64,000 nt of DNA, taken from assembly GCF_000218685.1 (NCBI RefSeq), contig NW_006763300.1, positions 1,147,447-1,211,446 on the forward strand, written 5' to 3'. The first letter of the stretch is position 1; each line of letters opens with the position of its first letter. The notes beneath the pieces were generated by a model. That model was not told the origin of the DNA and did not search any database. It saw nothing but the letters and a program-made list of their open reading frames with translations. Shown in pieces: positions 38,601 to 48,374 of the stretch. The position numbers were made by a program, and so were the translations under genes. This stretch comes from Serpula lacrymans var. lacrymans S7.9. Its lineage: Eukaryota > Basidiomycota > Agaricomycetes > Boletales > Serpulaceae.

Positions 38601-39056
38601 TCAGCCTTTCGGTGCCACTACTATTAAGCGGGAGATTTATAGCACCGAAACCTTCAATATGGATATCCGGATTAGGTGCGGGTGTGGTTGCAGCATGGCA
38701 ATATTGGCCCAAAAAATCAAAGGAGTTTCCTAGGGTATAGTCTAGATCTCGCTATCATGTTTAGGATTAGATCTCTTTCCAGTAAGAAAACTTCAAGGAC
38801 TCACCTTGACTTTTTCGTTGGTTGGAGGGGTAAACGTCTCAGAGACTACATTCCTCTCCAAACCCTGATCCCTGATAACATCAGGCAGGAAGGTTGATTT
38901 CAACGCTACTGCAGAGTTATCCCTTGAGTTTCTGTAGTTCGAAGAACCACTTCGTCCACGGCATCTTGCACTTCGGTTGAGATCTGTAGGGTTCAAGAGA
39001 AATTCGATGTTCATCATGAGCTCAGGTTTTAGAGCGAGTGATAAGTGCAGAAACAA
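35658..39056 (-). CDS. Very large 2OG-Fe(II) oxygenase-like protein, probably degenerate
   Basis: The gene reads leftward, with introns, from around 39056 or a later methionine (the start is uncertain) to a stop at 35658. The N-terminal part is like the prolyl-4-hydroxylase/2OG-oxygenase proteins of mushrooms: GQYCHAATTPAPNPDIHIEG, GFGAINLPLNSS and YATLDVILPSVHSGGQIEIS. A 15-nt microexon at 38329-38343 carries the proximal metal motif, giving GSSLTHQEQILDENVYATL, where HxD has become H-Q-E. At the distal site the family pattern (EHEV then TSGHR) reads SIKIKPITSGHRLVLRY, with no histidine at the metal position. The arginine that binds 2-oxoglutarate remains. A long helical C-terminal part (about 37100 down to 35658) matches the usual tail of these proteins. 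Catalytic activity is doubtful. The gene is divergent from WBP1. Confidence 0.7.
38329..38343 (-). other. 15-nt microexon with metal-binding motif
   Basis: The microexon is flanked by introns 38277-38328 (52 bp) and 38344-38407 (64 bp), both with GT-AG borders. It codes for the end of S, then L-T-H-Q and the start of E. Its length is a multiple of three, so skipping keeps the frame but removes the proximal histidine. The spacing from this H to YATL fits family members residue for residue. Confidence 0.6.
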
Positions 39057-39368
39057 TCAGGGTTATCCATAGAATTTATATCATCTCATTTGCTATTTTT
39101 GGTGGCCGATACGATGCCACGATGCCACAAGAAGGCCCACAGGCGTGGCATTACATTCAGGTTGTTGCAAGAAAAGGAAGATAGAGCTTGGATGAGTTTA
39201 ATCATGTGATCTAGAGGCCTTTGCACAACAGAGCACAACAAACGCCCAAAATAGCACACTGGATTGACGTGGAGGCCAGCGCTGCGGTTACTACTACCAG
39301 ACAGCAATTCTCAGTATTACCATTCACGACTGGTCTGGTAATATTTAATCTCCAAAAAGTTGTACACC
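39057..39368. other. Divergent promoter region
   Basis: 312 bp between the 2OG-like gene and WBP1. It contains a partial direct repeat ACGATGCC at 39111-39125. No coding feature. Confidence 0.35.
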
Positions 39369-41066
39369 ATGCGTCTGTTCAGCTCGACGCTCCTTTTCCC
39401 CTTGGTCGCTCTCGCCAGGCTCGTAGCAGCTAAATCCAGCTCTGGCGACTCCGTTCTTGTCTTGTTAGACCCGTCTCTTGAGAAAGAAAACTTTTCGATA
39501 TTCTTCAATGGCTTAGAACGTGAGTCTAAATGCTTCCTATATTCTCTGAATTTGGTACTACTTGAGTCGCAGAGCGAGGCTACGCCCTCACTTTCCGCGC
39601 TCCAAAAGACGCTGAACCCGCTATTGCTGAATATGACGTGCCATCGTTCTCGCATGTTATTCTGTTTACTCCAGAATCCAAGTGTAAGTGTGTTTATCTT
39701 GACGGTGTTATATGTATTAAGCTACATAAAATCTCTCCAAACCTCTAGCCTATGCCCAGGACGTCACCCCACAATCCCTTGTTGGTTTGCTTTCTCAGAA
39801 CACCAATCTCTTGATTGCCATGTCTCCCAAACAAACACTCCTCACTTCCCTTGCGGCTGAGTTCTCGCTCATCCTTCCACCTCCGGGCACACCACTCATA
39901 TCTCATCATCCTGCACGTGCTGAGCCGCCCACAGTTATTCCCGTAGCTGTTCCACAATCACCTCTGGTTAGACCAGGTACACCACCCGTGTGGTTCTCTG
40001 GTGTACCTCATGCTCTCAATACAAACCCCAACTTGGTTCCTATCCTCCGTGCACCATCTGAAAGTTTCGCGGCCGATTCGAATGACGATTCTGGAGCTTC
40101 CATGCTTGTCGACGCCACCGAAAAGGGGGGTGAGGGCCTGTGGGCCGGAAGTCAAATGGATTTAGTTACAGGGTTCCAGACTAGCCACAATACACGCGTT
40201 GTGTTTGCGGGTGGTGTTGAACTCTTCAGCGATGAATTTACTAAGAAGGAACTACCAAAGTATTTTTAATTTGTTTTGGTGTGTTGGTGGTTACTCATCA
40301 TTGCCTGCAGTGGAAAGCCCTCTGGTAATGCGCAATTTGCCAGGGACGTGGTAAACTGGGTATTCCAAGAGTCACTCGCTTTGCGTATTGACCATACAAC
40401 CCATCACCGCGTAAACGAAACCGTTCCGGGCGAATTTTACACCACCAACGACCAAATTGTAAGTACTTTTGTAGCTTGCTTCCTAGATCAGGCATTAAAT
40501 TTATCTTGCACAGGTTTACACCGCGCATATATCTGCTTACAATCCTCGTACTTCGTCCTGGGAGCCTTTTTCTGGCCTGACTGACTTGCAACTTGAATTT
40601 ACTATGCTCGACCCACATGTGCGCATCGCTCTTCCACCTGTCGCTGGATCGCCTGGAATATATGAAGTGCAATTCAGGGCTCCTGATCGCCATGGTGTAT
40701 TCAAGTTTGTAGTCGACTGGCGCAGACGAGGGTGAGTCTCTCATACCATTTTCTGGATTTCGCACTTTTCTGCAAGTACGGCAATCCGTAAATGGATCTT
40801 TTTTTTTTTTTTTACTTCTGCTTCATCTTGAACATCTATTAATTTTTATTGTTTTTGTGGGCAGTTATACGTATCTTCAGAGCTCGACCACCGTGCCTGT
40901 TGTTCCGCCCCGTCACAACGAATATCCTCGCTTCTTGAGCGCCGCCTGGCCGTACTATGCAGGCGCTATGAGTACCAGCGCTGGATTCATACTATTTGCA
41001 GCCTTATGGCTTGCTGGTGATGTGAAGGGTGAGCGGAAGGTGAAAAAGGGCACCAAAACAGAGTAA
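39369..41066 (+). CDS. WBP1: Oligosaccharyltransferase 48-kDa subunit (WBP1/OST48)
   Basis: This ER membrane protein is part of the complex that transfers the glycan to asparagine. A signal peptide (MRLFSSTLLFPLVALARLVA) starts the protein, followed by SVLVLLDPSLEKENFSIFFN. After the first intron come RGYALTFRAPKDAEPAIAEY, then SFSHVILFTPESK and QNTNLLIAMSPKQ. The later signatures are RVVFAGGVELFSDEF, NGKPSGNAQFARDVVNWVFQ, GEFYTTNDQIVYTAHISAYN and GIYEVQFRAPDRHGVFKFVV. The C-terminal membrane helix is AGAMSTSAGFILFAALWLAG with a lysine-rich tail; the tail ends TKTE, so it lacks the classic KKxx ER signal of yeast Wbp1. Introns lie near 39521-39571, 39684-39748, 40260-40310, 40459-40513 and 40732-40864. 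About 460 residues. The T-rich run at about 40800-40814 is in the last intron. Confidence 0.93.
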
Positions 41067-41568
41067 TTGGAAGCTGCAAGTCAAAATATATTCATTCTTG
41101 AATTGATGCGCTCGTCATGATAGTCCGAGATGTTCGTTCTATGCACTGTACTTAGCGCACTGGTCTGAATGACGATACCCGGACCAAGAATTGCATCATT
41201 TTCGCTGTAGATGTTTTTTTATACAGCGTCTATTAGCAACATGGATTTCGTATTTTATGATCACTTGATTAGGTTCCGTCAGTCAATTGGACATATGGAA
41301 GCTTTGCCACTAAACTGTTTTGAAAATGTGGAATGGCGGCTGGTAGATGGCAAGTGCACATATCGGGACCTGCCATGGACAAACCCAGGGCCACAAATTT
41401 GAATGACACTGATTATGTAGTCTAGTATGTCTCGTACTGCTTATCCGTAATTTTGTATTCCACATCCCATCCACATCTATCATACAATCCATTTTTATAG
41501 GTAACGGCTTTCTGTCCCCTTAGACTGCCTCAGGACGTTATCAAGGGGTTTTATTTCATCTGGCCTGC
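41067..41568. other. Intergenic stretch
   Basis: 500 bp between two genes on the same strand. A 63-codon frame (41211-41402) has no recognisable feature. Probably WBP1 3' UTR and the promoter of the next gene. Confidence 0.4.
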
Positions 41569-43206
41569 ATGTCGACAATCAATGTCGACGCGTATTATGG
41601 ACCCGAGCTCGTAGAATTTTGGGCACACAAATACAAGAAGGTCAAGGAGGAATTCGAGGAGCATAAGGTATGTCCTTGACCAGGATATCACGGTTGCGCC
41701 TGCTAGACGTGCAATGCGAATTCTGCCCGGTCCATCCTTTTACATCCTGCCGTTTCCATTCACCGCGATATCGGACTAAATCAAAACTGGACAGAGAGCT
41801 ACAGAAACAGCGCGCAAGGCTCAGCTGTCAGCTGAATACGCTGAACTCCTCACCCTCGTCCGTGGGTTACACAACGGTGCAGAGGAAGCTTCAATCGTGC
41901 GGCGGAAACTAGAGCTGGTAGAGAGGGAGAAAGTTGATCTAACAGCTCGTATGGCCAATGTGGAAGCAGAACGAACCGCGCTTGCCCAACAGGTATGTAT
42001 CCTTATGTTAAATCGCTTAACTGCTTGAGGCTTTGCCAGCTCAAAGCGGACCGTGAAACATATCACAGATACAACTATGTGTTGCACAAGCATCTGCTTT
42101 TGCAGCTGAGGCGGACCAGCATCGACGCAACTCACTATCGTTGCTCTTCCCACCTGTTTCCTTCGTTGACCCAAATTTTGAGCCTTCACCGCTACTCTTC
42201 ACGAATCCAACGGACATAATATCATCCCTCGAGCCGGTAAGTGCATCTACATGCAGTTTTCAACTCATTGACCGACGGATGATCCGTTCGTGATGAGCGG
42301 TGTATAGCATTTTTCCGAGGGTAATCGGTAGGCTTTCGACTTATATTCATATCTGATGACTGAATAATTGGTGGTGCTGTATGTAGGCTATATTTCCTTC
42401 CTCGACCTCCTGCTTGTATGCCCCTTCGTGTACCTGCGTGTGGACAGCCTGGTTATTGGTTTTACCCGAATTATATTCTATCGGAAGATACCGAGTTCGA
42501 CTTGGTGGTTGAAGGACGCCCAGGAGAGGTAAATCCATTCAATAGCTTTCGGAGCCTGTGTGCTCACCAAAAGTTTTATGAAGTGGTCTTACCTTGGTAA
42601 CTATGTTACTGCTTTATTTCCGGGAGGCGAGATGAAGATATCCGAATGGATGAATCTTGATGAGCAGGTACTTATATTAATTCATTAAAATGTCTCTAAG
42701 AAGCCTCACTCGTAAATCAGACGAAGATGACACATTGCTCGCGTGTTGCTACTGAGAACTCGGGCCTCCCTGCTGGGCAGAGTCCGTCGTACCCAGACCA
42801 AATCACAGTGAAACGGAGATACGAGCTTGGTGAATGGCGTGTTCCTTGTTACAGCCTTCGTTGCGTCGGTTTTAATATGCCACTGTATGAGGCTCTTCAT
42901 GTCGCCGCGACAAAGGTAATGAGCGCGGAAAATGCTAACACGGAGGCTGAAAGTGGGAGTGCGGATTCTCAGAGTGCTCCGGCAAAGCCACAGACTGTGG
43001 TGTCACCGACGTTACAGATCAGGATGTTCTCCCCACAGGCTGCCCCAAGGTCGTCCACTGGTACTGGCGGAGGGAAAAGGCGGCGGACCAGCACGCAAAG
43101 AAGTGGCTCTTCAAGCGCAGAAGACCTCAGCTTGGAGGGGACCAAGAAGAGGACACGTACTTTCAAGGTTGGGAACATCGTCGAGGAGAAAACCAGAATC
43201 GGCTAG
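41569..43206 (+). CDS. Coiled-coil protein with mushroom-specific domain (DUF6697-like)
   Basis: The N-terminus MSTINVDAYYGPELVEFWAH leads to a coiled coil: KYKKVKEEFEEHK, then after an intron RKLELVEREKVDLTARMANV and ERTALAQQLKADR. A middle part reads LLFPPVSFVDPNFEPSPLLF. The C-terminal domain, built from short exons, contains YFLPRPPACMPLRVPACGQP, then WSYLGNYVTALFPGGEMKIS followed by EWMNLDEQ, and CYSLRCVGFNMPLYEAL. W-YLG-Y followed by EW is the look of a domain common in Agaricomycetes that I believe is DUF6697, though I cannot verify it here. The tail is Ser/Lys/Arg-rich (GGGKRRRTSTQRS) with a possible nuclear localisation signal. A nuclear or chromatin role is possible but not shown. 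About 400 residues and six or seven introns. Confidence 0.6.
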
Positions 43207-43718
43207 CACCCAATATACGTGAAAGTCCATTCGCCTTCTATCACACCTATCCTTGGTGAAACATTATTATCATATCAGTTACAGTAATTCCTTGGAATAT
43301 TTTTCGAGACCTCTCGTATTCCTGTCGATGTTTTCGCGTTGTTCCGCTCTTTTGTACTGACCTCCTATCCTTACTATAGAGTACTAATGGCCATGTTATA
43401 TCACATCGCACAGTAAATATTTGCAAGCTAATACCTGAATGTAGGATCTAGTGTCAATCTACCCCAATTTTGGACTCCTAAGCTTAAAACTCCAAAAACA
43501 AAAAGCAAAGATCTTCATCAAGAAGACGCGTCGCGTGGCCCTACTCACGTGTGTCTGATCCTTTACTCCTAATCAGGCTGAGCTCCCATTACTTATAGGG
43601 TGGTTCCCTCCCGGAATACCTCGCTCTATTCTTATAGGCTCTTTAATGTCTCCAAACTTATTTAAGACATCCTACATTTTTTAGAATTTCGCTGTAAAGC
43701 CCCTTCATTTCAAAAACC
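43207..43718. other. Intergenic stretch
   Basis: 512 bp, AT-rich, between two genes on the plus strand. An A-rich stretch (43490-43510) and pyrimidine-rich sequence before the next start. No coding feature. Confidence 0.4.
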
Positions 43719-44023
43719 ATGGGAAACAACAACTCAAACGACGTCGATGCTGCCTACCTCATGGGAAGGGACAAACTCCAGCAATTGGCTAATGCAGCGG
43801 TGAAAGACGACAGTCTCTATATTGCATTATGGAACAGCATACTGTGCACCGTCTTTCCCGCATCTAAAGAATTCTTGGTATCGCCATGTGCTCGCACTAG
43901 GTGCGTTCACGTCTCCCTGCTCTGTGCCTTTTAACTTATATCATCCACAGGGAATCAATGCCATATTTCATCGTGGACAAGGTCGACCCCGCCAATCCTA
44001 CGACTAGGCAAATATCGACTTAG
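43719..44023 (+). CDS. Small hypothetical protein with possible N-myristoylation signal
   Basis: Two exons make a protein of about 85 residues. The first begins MGNNNSNDVDAAYLMGRDKL and continues as a helix-rich stretch to FPASKEFLVSPCARTR. An intron at about 43902-43951 (GTGCG to CACAG) leads to ESMPYFIVDKVDPANPTTRQ and a stop at 44021. Reading through the intron would stop after LLCAF instead. The start MGxxxS fits the N-myristoyltransferase consensus (Gly2, Ser6). There is no signal peptide or membrane helix. I do not recognise a family. It lies 237 bp from the convergent aspartic protease gene. Confidence 0.5.
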
Positions 44024-44259
44024 CCAGTTCAGTCTAACAAAAGCGAGACGTAAATAATTTAGCGATACAGATAGTTGAAGTCACATGATCAGTTCACACT
44101 CATTATGAAACGTTGTGTGGCCCCTACTTGATAGCATGAAGATAAAGCCATCATATTTACAGCGTTTTGACATGTCTATATACATAAGTCACCATGCTTT
44201 TGTACAATGCTCGCACCACTTGACCCTCTTCACCTCGCAGTTGTAACTTATGTTGTTAC

Positions 44260-45841
44260 TTATGCGAGATCAGCGAAACCAACACGGTTCTTAGCCAAGT
44301 CGAAAACGGTGTAGACGTTGGCGAGGAAAACATCGCCAACAATCCAGAAGGCTATACGTTTCGTGTCAGTAAATTCTCAAAATGCCCTACGCGTTGCATA
44401 GCACCACTCACATTCGCCAGAGGAACCGACGATACCACCAACACAGTCGGAAGAGCCAGAGGAAACTTGACCGAGGTTGAAAGTGCTGGAAGAGATGGGG
44501 AAAGACTTGCCACCGAAGGTCAGACTGACGCTAGGGACATCGTTGCAAGGGACTGGGCACGCAATAGTATCAGACCACAATCAATCTAAGGGATAAGAGT
44601 AACTGCTCACAAGTGTAATAGCCTTCGCCGACAGTGTTCGAGGCATCTTGACCACCAATTGCTTCGTAGAGCTGAGCGACGCTCTCGGTGTCACCAACAA
44701 CGAGAGTAGTTCCGGTGTCGACGATGGAGTCGACGTTGGAGAGAACGGACTGGCCGCCACCGTTGACGGCGTCCATGGTAACTTGCCAGTATCCCTAGCG
44801 GAGATTGGAGTCAGTCATTTGTAGTGCTTTAATGCTAAATCAAACTAACCTGTTGGGTGACATCGGCGTAGGAGAAGTCGCCAGTGTAGAGGCTAGAGTC
44901 AGTACCACCAATGTAAAGCTCGGAGCCGGAAGTGGCAAGTTTGAAGGCGAAGACAGATTCATCAGTCTTGCCCTCGGAGACGAGAGTCTGGAAAACGGGA
45001 GGGGCATCGTAGTCCGAGATGGACTGGTAGGCCATGCCCATCAACCCATCAGGAGGGAACTCGGAACTGGAGAATCCAGTGGAGTACTGGCTAGCAGCGC
45101 CGAGGGTTTGTTTAGTAGCCTGAATAGAAATGTGGATATGTCAGGCAACTATCGCAAATGTAATGACAAAAACCATACAGTGAGGCCGGCAATCGACACT
45201 GTGTCAGAGTACTGCTCGCCCTGCACGGTAGAGCCATCTCCGTAGGCGAGGCTGAAGGACTGGCCTAAATCCGATGAGGTGGAGCTTGAGTCAGGGTCGT
45301 AGGCAGTGTGGCCTGAGCAATTCTCTTCACAGTTGGGGCCAGGCAAAAACAAGTCGCTGCTTCCAGTGTCGAAGTCAACTTCAGAAGACAGTTCCAATGA
45401 GTGACTTTAGCGCACGGAAGAAACGGGCTAATAATTACCGGTGTATTTGACGGCGGGGGTTCCGACAGAAATGGTTCCCTGCCAGAGCTCGCTGCTGTCG
45501 TCAGTCAGAGGGTCACTGCCAGACCCACGTTTTGCGACCTTCTTAGCATTGGGGTGAGGAGCACCAGTGTTCTTCTCGTAGATCTGGAAACCACGGTCGA
45601 TTTTGCTATAAAGGTAGTGAAAGAAACGTCAGTACGAGAAATAATATGAACACTAGATAACATACGCCATAGTGCTCGCAACGTGGGATTTCAAAGCAGT
45701 GATGTTGACTACGCCATCCTTGTCAGCCAGGTTAGAACGCTTGGTGAGAGGGATTTTGATAGCGTTCTTGGTAGCGGGCTGTGGAGCAGCAGCGACCAGG
45801 AATGGGAGAGCAGCGATGACAGTGGCAAGAGTGAAACGCAT
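44260..45841 (-). CDS. Secreted aspartic protease, family A1 (polyporopepsin-like)
   Basis: This is a pepsin-type protease for extracellular protein breakdown. MRFTLATVIAALPFLVAAAP is a signal peptide. A propeptide follows, with IKIPLTKRSNLADKDGVVNI and a probable cleavage site near KKVAKRGSGS. The two catalytic aspartates are in VDFDTGSSDLFLPG and SNVDSIVDTGTTLVVGDTES. The flap region is LAYGDGSTVQGEQYSDTVSI. The end is GDVFLANVYTVFDLAKNRVG plus FADLA, as in A1 proteases, which have hydrophobic-Gly just before the last strand. About 410 residues and six short introns. Strong codon preference for C-ending codons suggests high expression. A TATA box lies about 75 bp upstream. Confidence 0.95.
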
Positions 45842-45917
45842 TTCGAACAGATAACAAAAGCAGAGAAGTATGTAAGTGGCCGGTGGTTGCTGGAGAGAGA
45901 CCACAGAAACGTTCTGG

Positions 45918-45924
45918 CTTTATA
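45918..45924 (-). promoter_or_regulatory. TATA box of the aspartic protease gene
   Basis: TATAAAG on the minus strand, about 77 bp upstream of the protease ATG at 45841. Position and sequence fit a core promoter. Confidence 0.5.
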
Positions 45925-48374
45925 GGGAGCCATAAGCACTTTATTCTTATCACGGGAACGAAAAGTTGTGACACTGTCAAGCCCGCTAGGCAAGATGAGC
46001 ATATGGTCGCTGTCTAAACGGCTATAGACAGCATGGATCAGCTGTGAATCAGAGTTTTCGACGTTACCGCGTGTAGAACCTTCCGAGGGAGAACCGCGTT
46101 CTAATTGCTGCTCGATCTTTGATAAAATTTAGCTATCTTATAAAATGATTAGTGCTGTCTGACGCGAATAAGTATAATGTTGCACTGGCTCAGGATTTCC
46201 AGAAACACAAAATGACTGGAAGACCACTGGGAGTCACTATATTCAAGTAATAGTATTTTCGTGAGTGAGGTGAGATAACAGACGGTAACAAATTGAAGAA
46301 CCAAAGAAAAACTCAGCGAAACTGTCTTGCCATTGTTTATGCTTGTTGTCCAATAGCTTGGCCTAGGGTGCACGTGCAACGGCCCAGACAATCAACTCCC
46401 TTGACAATGACAATGTTATCGGTGCAGCTACATGGGATTCCAAGTGATCATCGCCCCTCGAAACAGCCAGTGCCACGAAGCATTGAACCATTCAATGTGA
46501 CCCATCAGTCATACAGCGCCACGAGGATCCCAAGACCGAAGTGTATGCCTCAGATAGCTTCATGATGTCACACACTATGTATTCTTCATGGGGTTTTCTA
46601 TGCCAGACCTCAGATTGAAGTGGGCTCGCGTGTAGACAATGGCTTCGACGAAGTAAACCATGTGTAGAATTATTACAATATATCGATCGACTATCATCGA
46701 TGTTTGAATTAGGTCAGCAAGGGAGACTATTGTGTAGAATGGAATTGAATAGCAGCGTCGAAGCGCGGGGATATCGTGTGACGATGCAGCAGTCCCTTTT
46801 TTGCAGCATGAGGTGCGTCGAATTCTGTTCTAAAGAAAAGGCGCCCTTGTACGTACGCGGTGCGTATGGACTTCTGCCTCTCATCCTGTTATCCTCCTCA
46901 TATGTCCTCAGAATCTCTGCCAGAAGATATTCCAGAACTACTGGATCCGGGTCCTCGGCTTTCGATAGCCGTCTGATACCGCAGATATCGCCCGCTCGTG
47001 ATTTGCAGTTGCGTTGCACAAGAATACGCGCTTCCTAGCTATTTCTCACAGGCAGACGCAGCTATCTTTCCATGTGCAACCGCCCGACAAACGCCTTGAG
47101 GTGCACGTATGTGTTTAAATTTATGTTCCGTGCCGGTGGGTGCACTGATTCATTGAAAGTTCCCAGATGCTGTCCGTCGTCTTGTAGGGAGTTGGCTTGT
47201 TTTGCTCGACGTGTATGTTTTGTGCCGTACCGCACTGATCCACAGCAAGCTCCCAGGTATTGTTTGTCTTGTATACAAGTTAGCTTGTTCTACTCGAATC
47301 CGCAACCGGAAATCATGAAGAGGGGACGCTCCAGGTGTTACGCCAAAGATCGTTGTATTTGCTGGATATGTTACTGGAAAGAAGCTACGAGATTTGAAGG
47401 ATACAGGTTTCGAGGTTTCGTTTGTAACAAGGATGTCCTTCCATACACACCCGAGTGCAAAACCAAGCCAGTTTTACAAGAAGCGAATGCTTACCTTGAG
47501 ATGAGGAATCAACATTACCTACCGGTACCCCTAGTACTAGACAGTTGAAAGCGTGAAACGAAAGACGGTATGCGAATACGACATGAGTTTCAGCAACGCA
47601 ACGGCCGCAGCTAACGATTAAGGTGTAAGAGAGAACTCCACCCTGGTGCCAACTTGACTTCTTTTGAGCAAGCTGACCTGTGACACCCAGTGAACACGCA
47701 TTCCTACCCGAACATCGCACTGGTCGATAATGATACACGTCCACTTCCTCCTTGCACAGAGCTTCGAGGTTTGTGATGCAGCCCCCCAGGCGATAGCAGT
47801 CAAGTCGTAAACAACCCTTCGCCTTTTAATCGAAGTATTTATCAAGAGCACACGCCTATTCCATAGCTGTGTGCTATTTCAGCCCACGGCCTGACTTTAC
47901 CCGTAATTTGCTTGATTGTAGTGACCTCTAATGAACGTTTATGAACCCCTGTAAGTACGCCATGTGTTCAGGCCAGTCCTGTATTAGGGCTCACTTCAAG
48001 TTGGAAGTGTCCACGCTCCGTCGTCCCGAGTATTTATTTACTCCAAGTCGTAACGTCAAGTTCTGGAATTTCTTACGCAAAAATGTTCATATAGGACAAC
48101 AAAAATGAGATGGAATTGTCGAGCTAGGTATTTGACTTCGAATTGTGCATGGCTAAGAATTCGAAAGCTTGTAAGTAAGGTTACGGGAGTAAGAATGGAT
48201 CGGAAGATACCGAAACCAGCCACAAAAGGACCATACAAGTGCAAACAAGCAGTCATTCGTCAAGCCGAACATCAAGAAACTTTGGTGCTCTCAACTTATT
48301 CTGTTTCTTCAGCCAATCTATTGCCCAGTCATATTCAGTAACAGCTTAATACCCTTCAAAGTGAAGAATATTAG
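45925..48374. other. Gene-poor 2.4-kb region
   Basis: Far longer than the other gaps in this window. Short frames (46293-46565, 46714-47019 minus, 47072-47548) have neither domain nor exon logic. It contains an imperfect tandem duplication at 47122-47298, listed separately. No transposase, reverse transcriptase or terminal repeat is visible. It may hold upstream control elements of the protease gene, a non-coding transcript or decayed mobile DNA; I cannot tell which. Confidence 0.45.
47122..47298 (+). repeat. Imperfect tandem duplication, about 90 bp unit
   Basis: Copy 1 starts TATGTTCCGTGCCGGTGG at 47122 and copy 2 starts TATGTTTTGTGCCGTAC at 47214. Both continue with CACTGAT, then TCCCAG, GTCTTGTA and GCTTGTT followed by CTCGA. 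Many substitutions and small indels separate the copies, so the duplication is old. Confidence 0.6.

Noticed and set aside
44805..45245. Plus-strand 146-codon frame in the aspartic protease gene
   Set aside because: Antisense to exons with conserved protease motifs; no domain of its own.
46714..47019. Minus-strand 101-codon frame in the gene-poor block
   Set aside because: No domain and no flanking exons. The plus-strand frame over the same bases is equally open, so neither is convincing.
47072..47548. 158-codon plus-strand frame
   Set aside because: It runs across the imperfect tandem duplication and has cysteine-rich, low-quality composition without a known domain.
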